Shown in pieces: positions 30,616 through 39,244 of a DNA stretch of 45,578 nt. The position numbers and the translations under genes are program-made. Below the pieces are notes generated by a model. That model searched no databases and was not told the origin of the DNA. It saw only the letters and a program-made list of their open reading frames with translations. Position 1 is the first letter of the stretch. Each line of letters begins with the position of its first letter. The stretch is from Gammaproteobacteria bacterium (GTDB taxonomy: Bacteria; Pseudomonadota; Gammaproteobacteria; Thiohalospirales; Thiohalospiraceae), in the NCBI GenBank assembly GCA_015490535.1, contig WFXP01000170.1:1-45578 (forward strand), read 5' to 3'.

Positions 30616-31567
30616 GCTGTTCCAGCGGCACGCCCTGACCAACCGTATCCAGACCCTGCTCCTGCTGTGTGTGATGGGCGGCTTCCTGGCGCTGCTGGGC
30701 TGGCTGCTGTGGGGCCCCGGGGGGGTGATCTGGCTGCTGATACCGGCGCTGCTGCTGTTCATCTTTAACCCGCTCGCATCCCCCGAGCTGCTGATGCGCC
30801 TCTACCGCGCCGCGCCCCTGACACCGGAGCAGGCTCCGGCCCTCTACCGGGCGGTAATGGAGCTCAGCCGCCGCGCCGGCCTGTCCAGGGTTCCAACCCT
30901 CTACTACCTTCCCAGCCGCGCCGTGAACGCCTTCGCCACCGGCAGCCAAGAGCATGCCGCCATCGCCATAACGGACGGCCTGCTGCGCAGCCTGGACAGT
31001 CGCGAGACAACCGCGGTTCTGGCCCACGAGATCAGCCATATCCAGCACAACGACATGCGGGTGATGGGGCTCGCCGACCTGTTCAGCCGCCTTACCAGCG
31101 CCCTCTCCCTGTTCGGGCAGTTTCTGCTGCTGCTCAACCTGCCGCTGCTGATATTCTCCGACGCGGCGATAAACTGGTTCGCCATCCTGATCCTGATCTT
31201 CGCCCCCAACCTGAGCGCCCTGGCGCAGCTGGGCCTCTCCCGCACCCGCGAATACGCCGCCGATCTCAATGCCGCCATGCTCACCGGGGATCCGGAAGGT
31301 CTGGCGCGCGCCCTGATCCGGATCGAGAGAAAGCAGGGTTCGTTTCTGGAGCAGATCATGCTCCCCGGGCGACACACCCCGGAGCCGTCGCTGCTGCGTA
31401 CCCACCCACCGACCGGAGAGCGGGTACGCCGCCTGCGCGAGCTGCAGCTGCCTCCTGGCAGGGGTACCCTGGGGCCACCCGTGCAGGCCAGCTTTCTCCC
31501 CGGCGAGCTGCTGGATCACCCGGTAATCCGTCGGCCCCGCTGGCACATCAGCGGTCTCTGGCATTGA
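30605..31567 (+). CDS. Membrane M48 family zinc metalloprotease (HtpX-like)
   Basis: The 320-residue protein has two membrane segments near the N-terminus (about 16-36 and 40-56) and one or two more at about 170-200. The catalytic zinc motif HEISH is at 141-145 and the third ligand lies in REYAAD (E217). This is the HtpX/M48 layout; HtpX degrades misfolded membrane proteins together with FtsH. It differs from canonical HtpX in its N-terminus, so it is a relative and not a clear orthologue. It starts inside cbpM, suggesting one protein-quality-control operon cbpA-cbpM-protease. Confidence 0.88.
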   Translation: MNAELFQRHALTNRIQTLLLLCVMGGFLALLGWLLWGPGGVIWLLIPALLLFIFNPLASPELLMRLYRAAPLTPEQAPALYRAVMELSRRAGLSRVPTLYYLPSRAVNAFATGSQEHAAIAITDGLLRSLDSRETTAVLAHEISHIQHNDMRVMGLADLFSRLTSALSLFGQFLLLLNLPLLIFSDAAINWFAILILIFAPNLSALAQLGLSRTREYAADLNAAMLTGDPEGLARALIRIERKQGSFLEQIMLPGRHTPEPSLLRTHPPTGERVRRLRELQLPPGRGTLGPPVQASFLPGELLDHPVIRRPRWHISGLWH

Positions 31568-31573
31568 GAAGGT

Positions 31574-31602
31574 GGGTCTTCGGCAAATCGTGTGGGTGAA
31601 AT
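31574..31602. repeat. R1 left-arm fragment
   Basis: TCTTCGGCAAATCGTGTGGG followed by TGAAATGG is the outer left arm of R1, standing just before a complete R1 copy. With the fragment at 31877-31925 it appears to be one older copy split by insertion of the complete one. Confidence 0.65.
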
Positions 31603-31606
31603 GGGT

Positions 31607-31876
31607 AGGCTCTTCCCCGAATCATGCGGGTGGAATGGTAAATCACCGCGTAGCGGCTCCGTCCTTGACAGGCAGAGTGCACACCACATAATCGGTAGCC
31701 AAGAGGGGATTGGGGCTGTCTGGCCGGAGCCTCCGGATATCCACCATCTGCGCCAACTGCAACTGGTCCGGCTATCCCAAGGTCTCCCCAATCCCCTCAT
31801 GCCGACCATCTTCCGGCGTGCATTCTGCCTGTCAAGGATGATTTACCATTCCACCCGCATTATTCGGGAAAGAGCC
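31607..31876. mobile_element. R1 palindromic element, copy d (M48 protease / trpG gap)
   Basis: GGCTCTTCCCCGAATCATGC and its inverse GCATTATTCGGGAAAGAGCC (imperfect) are the outer arms. Inner arms and core match the family in the same orientation as copies b and c. It lacks the CTAG outermost ends. A short direct repeat AAATGG lies on both sides, which could be a target duplication or simply the split older copy. Confidence 0.8.
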
Positions 31877-31925
31877 AAATGGTAAATCACCGCGTAGCGG
31901 CTTCCGCCTGTCAAGGACGATTTGA
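31877..31925. repeat. R1 remnant supplying the trpG 3' end
   Basis: AAATGGTAAATCACCGCGTA, then GCGGCTTCCGCCTGTCAAGG, is an R1 copy in which the core is deleted and the two arms are joined. The trpG stop codon (31911-31913) lies inside it. Confidence 0.7.
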
Positions 31926-32516
31926 CTCATAAGCGCTGCTTGACCGGAGAAAGTTACGCAGCAGCGCATGCCCGTGCCGGGTGAGGATCGACTCCGGGTG
32001 GAACTGCACCCCCTCCACACGGTATTCACGGTGGCGGACCCCCATGATCTCACCCGGTTCATCCGCCCCCTTCCCGGTCCAGGCGGTGATCTCCAGGCAG
32101 TCGGGCAGACTCTCTCTCTCGATCACCAGGGAGTGATAGCGGGTGGCCTCGAACGGACTCTCCAGCCCCTCGAACACCCCCACCCCCAAATGGTGGATGG
32201 GAGAGGTCTTGCCATGCATCACCTCCCCGGCGTGGACCACCCGCCCCCCGAACGCCTGGCCGATGCTCTGATGCCCCAGGCAGACCCCGAGGATGGGGAT
32301 CCGTCCGGCGAAGTGCCGGATGGCCTGCAGCGAGATCCCCGCCTCGTCGGGGGTACAGGGCCCCGGTGATATCACCAGCCACCGCGGACCCAGCGCCTCG
32401 ATCTCAGCTATGGTGACGCAATCGTTGCGCCGCACCTCCACCTCCACCCCCAGCTCTCCGAAATACTGCACCAGGTTGTAGGTGAAGGAGTCGTAGTTGT
32501 CTATCATCAGGATCAT
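31911..32516 (-). CDS. trpG: Glutamine amidotransferase, anthranilate/aminodeoxychorismate synthase component II
   Basis: This 201-residue class I amidotransferase supplies ammonia from glutamine to chorismate in tryptophan (TrpG) or folate (PabA) synthesis. It has [20 protein letters not shown] at the start, the nucleophile Cys79 in [11 protein letters not shown], and H173/E175 in VQFHPESI, so the triad is intact. ATG at 32516 is chosen by family start. No trpE, trpD or pabB is beside it: a pilus operon diverges upstream and R1 repeats lie downstream. TrpG and PabA are hard to separate by sequence. The last few codons (ESNRP) and the stop are read from an R1 remnant. Confidence 0.9.
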   Translation of the reverse strand: MILMIDNYDSFTYNLVQYFGELGVEVEVRRNDCVTIAEIEALGPRWLVISPGPCTPDEAGISLQAIRHFAGRIPILGVCLGHQSIGQAFGGRVVHAGEVMHGKTSPIHHLGVGVFEGLESPFEATRYHSLVIERESLPDCLEITAWTGKGADEPGEIMGVRHREYRVEGVQFHPESILTRHGHALLRNFLRSSSAYESNRP

Positions 32517-32587
32517 AACGCATGCGCTGTCCGGTCGTGGCGGCGAACCGGTACCAAACCCGCCCGCAACATGGAGAAACCGGGGCG

Positions 32588-32596
32588 ATTCTACCA
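32588..32596 (-). promoter_or_regulatory. Possible extended -10 promoter of trpG
   Basis: On the minus strand TGG-TAGAAT forms an extended -10 about 72 bases before the trpG start. No matching -35 is obvious. The rest of the 232-base gap between divergent trpG and pilX shows no clear promoter for pilX. Confidence 0.3.
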
Positions 32597-32748
32597 TGGA
32601 TCGGGCAACCGTTTTACTGACCCGCCCGTATGCTTCAGCGTCTCTCTGCCCGGCACCCTGTAACACCCGGGCTAAAGATGGCACCGGCAACGACCGATAC
32701 TGATTCAAGAGCAGAAAGATACCGGACCAGCCTGAATGCGCCTTGAGT

Positions 32749-33264
32749 ATGATGAAACCCGTTCCAACGAAAAAGCTCCAGCGCGGTGCGGTGCTGGTGG
32801 CGAGCCTGCTGTTCGTGCTGATACTGGCGATACTCGGGGTCTCCTCCAGCCAGACCGCATCCCTGGAACTGAAGATGTCGGCCAACAGCCGTGACGGGGG
32901 GTTGGCGTTCCAGGCCGCCGAAGCCGCGCTGCGGGAGGCGGAGAGCTATTTGAGCATGACAGATCCGCTGCCACTGTTCGACGGCAGCGAGATTGGCCTG
33001 GTTCAGGCATCCACCCCGGACTTGGACCCCCACTGGCTGTCTCTCGACTGGAGTTCCGAGAGCCGAACCTACAGTGGCACCCTGTCGGGGGTGAGTGAGC
33101 CGCCGCGATACCTGATTGAGGAGCTCCCTCCCATGCCCATGCCGGGAGGGTCGCTGCAGTCCAACATCCCGCTGACCGAAAAAGGGTGGTACCGGATTAC
33201 CGCCCTGGGAAAGGGCAACACCACCACCGCATCGGTCCTGCTGCAGAGCGTCTACAAACGTTGA
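32749..33264 (+). CDS. pilX: Type IV pilus minor pilin PilX (copy 1)
   Basis: PilX is a minor pilin that, with PilV, PilW, FimU and PilY1, forms the initiating tip complex of type IV pili. The 171-residue product has a short basic leader ending QRG, then [20 protein letters not shown] as the hydrophobic helix, and [28 protein letters not shown], typical of PilX. As in other PilX/GspK-type minor pilins the Glu at +5 is absent. ATG at 32749 is preferred; TTG at 32743 is an alternative. It lies 19 bases before pilY1 copy 1 and begins the pilus gene run. Confidence 0.88.
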   Translation: MMKPVPTKKLQRGAVLVASLLFVLILAILGVSSSQTASLELKMSANSRDGGLAFQAAEAALREAESYLSMTDPLPLFDGSEIGLVQASTPDLDPHWLSLDWSSESRTYSGTLSGVSEPPRYLIEELPPMPMPGGSLQSNIPLTEKGWYRITALGKGNTTTASVLLQSVYKR

Positions 33265-33283
33265 TGGTCGACAAGGCGAGGTC

Positions 33284-36200
33284 ATGAACATGGGAGCCAA
33301 ACCGGCGAATGTTGTTCTGGCGGCCATCATGCTGGCCCTGATGCTCCCCTCGGCTGCGCTGGCGACGATATCCGATATCCCGCTGTTCATCTCCCGCAGC
33401 GCGGATCCCAATGTACTGCTGAACATGTCGGTGGAGGGTCCCATGGGGGGCGCGGCATACAACGACCAGAGAGAGAGCCAGCCGGATCGCTTCGGCAACC
33501 AGTGTAATGGCCGCCTATGGGACTCCGTCAACTGGCGCAGCCTGGGGGTCTGCTATTTCAGGGAGCGGGAGTATCTGGGGTATTTCAACCCCGACAGATG
33601 CTACCTGTACGATGGCGACAAATTCGTCCCTGGAGAGTCCACCAGCGACTATCACGAGTGCAGCGGCAAATTCAGCGGCAACTTTCTCAACTGGGCCACC
33701 ACCGCGGCGATCGACATGTATATCTGGACCATGACCGGCGGCAACAGGGTCGAGGATGGGAAGGGGGTCACCGTAATCCGCCAGGCGAGAAAGGCTTACT
33801 GGTGGTTTCATACCAAGCGAATCAGTGTGGCGGACAATGTGGCCCCCTACACCGTCACCCCCTGGTCCGACAACGAGGTGGTAATCGTCAGCGATCCGGG
33901 ACAGACCGGCGATCCGTTCGCCATCCGCTTCGAGAAGAGCTCCGGGGATGTCACCTACAACGCGAAGGTCCAGGTCTGCGTCGACGCCGAGAAGCTGGAG
34001 GCCAACTGCGTTCCATACACCGATTCCAACGGCTCGATCTACTACAAGCCGGAGGGGTTGATTCAGCGCAACGCGGAGAAGATGCGCTTTGCGGTAACCA
34101 GCTATTCCCTGGATAACAGCATGGCGCGGGACGGTGGGGTGCTGCGGGCCAACATGAAGTACGTGGGGCCGAAGATGCCGGATGGCTCCGGAAACCTGGT
34201 GGACAACCCTCGCAAGGAGTTCGGTACAGACGGTATATTTGCCCAGGATCCGGACGGGCTGGCCGGCAGCGGCGGAGTGAACTACAGCGGCGTGATCAAC
34301 TACATCAACCGCTTCAGCGACTATGGCTACAAGTCGTTCGATCCGGTGGGCGAGCTGTTTTACGAGTCACTGCGCTATTTCAAGAATCTGGGCAGGACAC
34401 CGGAGTATGCCGACGGCCTTTCCGACGCTGACAAAGGCGGTTTCCCGGTCATCACGGCGTGGGAGGATCCCATCCAGTACTCCTGCCAGCAGAACTTCAT
34501 CGTCGGGATCAACGACGCCTATCCCTGGATGGACAAGAAGCTGCCCGGGACCCACTTTACCTCGCCCACCTACCGGGGGGTGTCAATTGAAGAGGTGGTG
34601 CTCGGAAAGGGCACCAGCTGGGAAACAACCTTCGTCACCAACGATTACGGCGAACCATCCAATCCCGACCCGGATATCGATGTAACCGCGCTGACCAACG
34701 AGGTGGGTACCCTGGAGGGATTGAATGGCACCAGGATGCGCATGCGCTGCAGCAGTGATCCGTCCGCAAGCTGCGAAGACAACGACACCTCGGACTGGAA
34801 CATAGAGGCGGAGAAGAATGTCCCGGCACTGGGCGAGGCGTTCGGTCCCTGGCGCGGCGGGGTGAAACAGAACTCATATTATGTGGCAGGGCTTGCCTAC
34901 TATGCCAATACACGGGATGTCCGCGCCGATCTGGAAGGGAAGCAGACGATCACCACCTACATGATCGACACCCAGGAATACAACGACGACCCGCTGGTGG
35001 GTAACGCCAATATGCTATGGCTGGCGGGCAAATATGGCGGATTCGAGGACCAGAACGGCAACGGCCAGCCTGACCTCGCGGAGGAGTGGGACCGGGATGG
35101 GGACGGAGAGCCGGACAACTATGTGCTGGCCAACCAGCCCACCAAGCTGGTGGCGGGACTGCAGCGCTCATTCAACGACATATTCCGCCGCCTGGCCTCC
35201 TTCGCCTCCGTGGCGGCCAACTCCACCGAGCTGAAGAACGGGACACGTATCTACCAGGCGCGCTTCAACAGCGGTAACTGGGCGGGGGATCTGGTGGCCT
35301 ACGCGGTGGAACCGGACGGCAGCGTGGGAGACACAATCTGGAGGGCGTCCGAGCAGTTTCCCTCCGCTTCGGAACGCAGGATCTTCAGCTGGGATCCGGA
35401 AGCCCCCACCATCAACAAGGGGATCAGGTTCGCATGGAGCGAGCTGAGTCCCGACCAGCAGGCCGCCCTGCACACCTCCGCCAGCGGAACATACGACGGA
35501 GCAGGCGAGGCGCGCCTGGCTTACCTGCGCGGCGACCCTTCCGGCGAACAGCGCAACGGCGGGGCGTTTCGCGATCGGGAGCACCCGCTGGGAGACATAG
35601 TGCACTCCAACCCCCTGTTTGTAAGCGACCAGGACTTCGGATACGGCATCTACCGCTCCGGCAGCGCGCTGGCCGGGGAGAGCCACGCCTACACCCTGTT
35701 CCGCGACTCCGATCTGTACCGCAACCGCCCGCCGGTCATCTACGTGGGGGCCAATGACGGAATGCTGCACGCCTTCCATGCGGAGACCGGTGAAGAGCTG
35801 TTCGCCTACGTACCCAACGCCGTGATGGGGAGCCTCAGCGCCCTGACCTCTCCGCACTACGCCCACCGCTACTATGTGGATGGCTCTCCATGGAGCTCCG
35901 ACGCATGGCTGGGAGGGGAGTGGCGTACGGTGCTGCTGGGGTCACTGGGGGCGGGCGGCAAGGCGATCTTCGCCCTGGACATCACCGACCCGGCCAGTTT
36001 CTCCAGCGATGACGTGTTGTGGGAGTACACCCATGCCGAGCTGGGTTACACCATCGGGCAGGCAACCATCGCGCGCATGGCCAATGGAGAGTGGGCCGCC
36101 ATCTTTGGCAACGGCTATGAAAGCAACAGTCGGCGGGCCCAGCTGTTCATCGTCAACCTGGCTGACGGCAGTCTGATCAGACGCATCGACACGGATGCCG

Positions 36201-37132
36201 GCAGCAGCGCCGCGCCCAACGGGCTGGCGTCACCCATACCGGTGGACGTCAACGGGGACGCGGTTGCCGACTTCATCTACGCCGGAGATCTGCTGGGCAA
36301 CATGTGGAAATTTGATGTCTCCGACCCCTCCTCCATCAACTGGGAGGTGGCATATGGCGGTCCCGCCTCACCGAAGCCGCTGGCCACTGCGCTGGATGAC
36401 TCCGGGGTGCCACAACCCATCACCGCCAAGCCGGAGGTCGGCTCCCACCCCGCGGGTGGTGTCATGGTCTATTTCGGCACCGGAAAATATTTTGAATCGG
36501 GTGACGACCTGGTGAACGCCGATCCCCAGATACAGCGCTTCTACGCCATCCGCGACGACGGCGAACCGGTGGATGTGACCCGCGATCTGCGCCAACAGAG
36601 CATCCTGCTGGAGATGAGCCACACCCACAGCCGGGTGCGCATCACCTCCAGCAACCCCGTGGACTGGACCACCCAGAAGGGGTGGTACCTGGACCTGGTT
36701 TCACCTCTGGAAGGCGCCCAGGGGGAGAGGGTGATAAATCCGCCCATCCTGCGTTACGGCAGGGTGATCTTCACCACCCTGATCCCGGACGCCGATCCCT
36801 GCAGGTTTGGTGGGCGCAGCTGGTTGATGGAGCTGGATGCCTTGACCGGGAAGAGACTCAAGAAAAGTCCCTTTGATCTCAACCGGGACGACCGCTTCGA
36901 TGAAGGGGACTATGTCAACGCGGGAGATCTTGACGGGGACGGAAATGATGACCTGGTGGCGGTCAGCGGCAAGCAGTCGCTCGACGGAGGAATCAGTACC
37001 AACCCCGCCATCTTCGATGCCGGCAGCGGCAAGGAGGTGAAGATCGCCAGCAAGTCGGATGCCGGCTTCGAGGTGACCGTGGAGTCCAGTGGCTTGGTCC
37101 CGGGGCGCAAGTCGTGGCGCCAGCTGCGCTAG
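33284..37132 (+). CDS. pilY1: PilY1-type pilus tip adhesin (copy 1) lacking the vWA metal site
   Basis: PilY1 sits at the pilus tip and affects pilus extension, surface sensing and adhesion. The 1282-residue protein has a signal peptide (about 1-27) and the family's C-terminal beta-propeller region (YVGANDGMLHAFHAETGEEL, FALDITDP, IFGNGYES). The calcium loop DVNGDAVAD is in the propeller, with Asp/Asn-rich EF-hand-like segments near 590-610 and the C-terminus. The conserved block around LRGD carries an RGD at 749-751. The usual N-terminal metal-site sequence (LDNSGSM after PNV) is replaced by NMSVEGPMG at 47-55, so the vWA MIDAS is lost. Its TAG stop overlaps the CTAG end of an R1 element. 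Confidence 0.92.
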   Translation: MNMGAKPANVVLAAIMLALMLPSAALATISDIPLFISRSADPNVLLNMSVEGPMGGAAYNDQRESQPDRFGNQCNGRLWDSVNWRSLGVCYFREREYLGYFNPDRCYLYDGDKFVPGESTSDYHECSGKFSGNFLNWATTAAIDMYIWTMTGGNRVEDGKGVTVIRQARKAYWWFHTKRISVADNVAPYTVTPWSDNEVVIVSDPGQTGDPFAIRFEKSSGDVTYNAKVQVCVDAEKLEANCVPYTDSNGSIYYKPEGLIQRNAEKMRFAVTSYSLDNSMARDGGVLRANMKYVGPKMPDGSGNLVDNPRKEFGTDGIFAQDPDGLAGSGGVNYSGVINYINRFSDYGYKSFDPVGELFYESLRYFKNLGRTPEYADGLSDADKGGFPVITAWEDPIQYSCQQNFIVGINDAYPWMDKKLPGTHFTSPTYRGVSIEEVVLGKGTSWETTFVTNDYGEPSNPDPDIDVTALTNEVGTLEGLNGTRMRMRCSSDPSASCEDNDTSDWNIEAEKNVPALGEAFGPWRGGVKQNSYYVAGLAYYANTRDVRADLEGKQTITTYMIDTQEYNDDPLVGNANMLWLAGKYGGFEDQNGNGQPDLAEEWDRDGDGEPDNYVLANQPTKLVAGLQRSFNDIFRRLASFASVAANSTELKNGTRIYQARFNSGNWAGDLVAYAVEPDGSVGDTIWRASEQFPSASERRIFSWDPEAPTINKGIRFAWSELSPDQQAALHTSASGTYDGAGEARLAYLRGDPSGEQRNGGAFRDREHPLGDIVHSNPLFVSDQDFGYGIYRSGSALAGESHAYTLFRDSDLYRNRPPVIYVGANDGMLHAFHAETGEELFAYVPNAVMGSLSALTSPHYAHRYYVDGSPWSSDAWLGGEWRTVLLGSLGAGGKAIFALDITDPASFSSDDVLWEYTHAELGYTIGQATIARMANGEWAAIFGNGYESNSRRAQLFIVNLADGSLIRRIDTDAGSSAAPNGLASPIPVDVNGDAVADFIYAGDLLGNMWKFDVSDPSSINWEVAYGGPASPKPLATALDDSGVPQPITAKPEVGSHPAGGVMVYFGTGKYFESGDDLVNADPQIQRFYAIRDDGEPVDVTRDLRQQSILLEMSHTHSRVRITSSNPVDWTTQKGWYLDLVSPLEGAQGERVINPPILRYGRVIFTTLIPDADPCRFGGRSWLMELDALTGKRLKKSPFDLNRDDRFDEGDYVNAGDLDGDGNDDLVAVSGKQSLDGGISTNPAIFDAGSGKEVKIASKSDAGFEVTVESSGLVPGRKSWRQLR

Positions 37133-37468
37133 TAAAGTTAGGATCCAGATGGACGCTGAATCCGGATTGGGTCTTCCTCAAATCGTATGGGTGAAATGGT
37201 AAATCATCCTTGACAGGCGGAATGCACGCCGGAAGATGGTCGGCAGAAGGGGATTGGGGAGAGCTTGGGATAGCCGCACCAGTTGCAATTTACGCAGCTG
37301 GTGGATATCCGCCACTCCCCGGCCAGACGGCCCCAATCCCCTTCTGGTTAACGATTATGTGGCGTGCATTCCGCCTGTCAAGGACAGAGCCGCTACGCAG
37401 TGATTTACCATTTCACCCATACGATTTGAGGAAGACCATCCTAAGTTATAACCTTGAAAGAGCACTAG
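37129..37468. mobile_element. R1 palindromic element, copy e (pilY1 copy 1 / pilV copy 1)
   Basis: The element runs from CTAG (overlapping the pilY1 stop) to CTAG two bases before the pilV ATG. The left end is shortened (CTAGTAAAGTTAGGATCC); the right end AAGTTATAACCTTGAAAGAG is complete. The marker block and the ACATA end of the core are both in the right half, so the whole copy is reversed relative to copies b, c and d. An extra block (GACGCTGAATCCGG) near the left end is shared only with copy f. No separate gene is supported inside. Confidence 0.85.
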
Positions 37469-37470
37469 CC

Positions 37471-37989
37471 ATGAATACACCTCGGCCACCGGGATACCGA
37501 TACCAACCGGCCGCCAGCTCCAGCGCCGGCTTCACCATGGTGGAGGTGATGATTGCGCTGCTCATATTCACCATCAGCCTGCTGGGCCTGGCGGGACTGC
37601 AGGCGGCCTCGATGCGCAACAACCAGTCCGCCCTCCTGACCAGCACGGCCGCCCAGCTGGCCTCCAGCATGGGGGAGCGCATCCGCGCCAATCCCGAAGG
37701 GGCCGCCGCCGGAGGCTATCTGGCGGACAGCAGCGGGGGAGCGGTGCCCGACCCCCCCGCCGCGGACTGTTATACAGGTCAGTGCAGCCCCGCCCAGATC
37801 GCGGCGATCGATACCTACGAGTGGCTCTCGGCAATAGCCAACCGGCTCCCCTCCGGCAGCGGGAAGGTCACTGCCAGCGGGGAGATATACACTGTAACCG
37901 TAACCTGGCGCGCCTCGGGAGAAGCTGCGGGAGGCGGCTGCAACGCCCCCCAGGGGTTCACCTGCCTGCAGATGCAGGTGCGCCTGTGA
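37471..37989 (+). CDS. pilV: Type IV pilus minor pilin PilV (copy 1)
   Basis: The 172-residue prepilin has a 20-residue leader ending AG and the class III cleavage and helix sequence FTMVEVMIALLIFTISLLGL with Glu at +5. The globular part resembles PilV (SMGERIRANPEGA; YEWLSAIANRLPSGSGKV; TVTVTW), with a Cys-rich end. The start at 37471 is set by the leader length. The GAAAGAG that could serve as ribosome binding site, and everything directly upstream, belongs to the R1 element. The stop overlaps the GTG start of pilW (GTGA). Confidence 0.88.
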   Translation: MNTPRPPGYRYQPAASSSAGFTMVEVMIALLIFTISLLGLAGLQAASMRNNQSALLTSTAAQLASSMGERIRANPEGAAAGGYLADSSGGAVPDPPAADCYTGQCSPAQIAAIDTYEWLSAIANRLPSGSGKVTASGEIYTVTVTWRASGEAAGGGCNAPQGFTCLQMQVRL

Positions 37990-39071
37990 CCACCCGGCGC
38001 ACCCCCCTCTCCCGCCGCGGCCCGGCCGGGTTCACCCTGGTGGAGCTGATGGTGGCGCTGGCGGTCAGTTTCATAGTGCTGCTGGGAGTGGGCCAGGTCT
38101 TTCTCAACAGCAAGAGGGGCGCGGCGTTGCAGGAGGAGCAGGCCGCCATGCAGGGGAACGGCCGCTTCGCGCTCCACACGCTGCGCAGCGAGATCCTCAA
38201 AGCCGGATATCTGGGCTGCGGACATATGACGGTCCTCGCCGACAGCATCTACACCACGGGGAGCTACGAGGACAGTTTCGGCTCCCCGCTGACCGGGTAC
38301 GAGAGTCTGGATGGCGGCTGGAGCCCGGCGCTGCCAGCGGAGATAGACGACCCGGCCACCAGCGACGACGACGTCCGGCCCGGAACCGATGTGATCACCC
38401 TCCGCTACGGGGCTGGCGAAGGACTCAGGATGCTGCAGCCGAAACAGCACTATTTCTTCAAGGTCAGAAACCTGTCCCAGGAGAGCGACGGCTGCGGCCC
38501 GGGGTCCGACAGCTACAGCGGCATCTGCCCCGGCGATCTGATGATCGTCTCCGACTGCAGCAAGGCACGCACCTTCACTGTCCAGGACATGCACCTGGCC
38601 AGTGGCGAGCTTGAGATCTACCACCCCAACCCCGCCTGGGGTGACCCGGGAGACCCCAACCCCAACAACCACTTCAACCCGGCCTACAGCTACCTGTTCG
38701 AAGGGGTTACCGTCTCCTATTTCGTACGCGAGCGCGACCCCGACAGCGGGGTTCCCGTGCTCTACCGCAAGATGGGGGGCGGACCCGCCGAGGAGCTGGT
38801 GGAGGGGGTCGAGAATTTGCAGCTCCTGTACGGATTGGACAGCGACGATGACGGAATCCCCAACCAGTTCCTGCGGGCTGACGGCATCACCGATTTCAGG
38901 AGGGTCGTCAGCGTTCGGCTCGCGCTGCTGGTACGCAGCATCACCGAGAGAACCAGGCGCCCGGCGGCAACGCGCAGCTTCACCCTGCTGGACACCACTG
39001 TCACCACCCCGAGCGATCGCCATCTGAGAAAGGTGTTCGACACCACCATACAGCTGCGCAACAGCCACTGA
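37986..39071 (+). CDS. pilW: Type IV pilus minor pilin PilW (copy 1)
   Basis: The 361-residue product begins at a GTG that overlaps the pilV stop codon (GTGA). This start gives a 15-residue leader ending PAG and then FTLVELMVALAVSFIVLLGV, a standard prepilin cleavage site with Glu +5. The body has PilW features: QEEQAAMQGNGRFALHTLR, the GYLGC segment, CPGDLMIVSDC, and a C-terminal GVENLQLLYGLDSDDDGIPN region. A longer open frame exists upstream, but its sequence is unlike pilins. It is translationally coupled to pilV copy 1. Confidence 0.88.
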   Translation: MTTRRTPLSRRGPAGFTLVELMVALAVSFIVLLGVGQVFLNSKRGAALQEEQAAMQGNGRFALHTLRSEILKAGYLGCGHMTVLADSIYTTGSYEDSFGSPLTGYESLDGGWSPALPAEIDDPATSDDDVRPGTDVITLRYGAGEGLRMLQPKQHYFFKVRNLSQESDGCGPGSDSYSGICPGDLMIVSDCSKARTFTVQDMHLASGELEIYHPNPAWGDPGDPNPNNHFNPAYSYLFEGVTVSYFVRERDPDSGVPVLYRKMGGGPAEELVEGVENLQLLYGLDSDDDGIPNQFLRADGITDFRRVVSVRLALLVRSITERTRRPAATRSFTLLDTTVTTPSDRHLRKVFDTTIQLRNSH

Positions 39072-39244
39072 ACGCCCCCGGCGCATCTGGAACTCCCACC
39101 TGCAGCGCGCCCCTCCCCGGCCACGCCGTTCACGAAGGTTTCACAACCAGCAGGTCAAGAAGGGATCGCGGCCCGTCGATAGAGAGAACGAAGCACCGGG
39201 AAAAGAGTGCCAGGAGCGTGTCCAGTACGACAGGTCAGCCAACC
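39072..39244. other. Gap between the two pilin sets
   Basis: This 173-base stretch separates pilW copy 1 and pilV copy 2. No gene, R1 copy or clear promoter was recognised, though a promoter for the second set could lie here. Confidence 0.4.
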
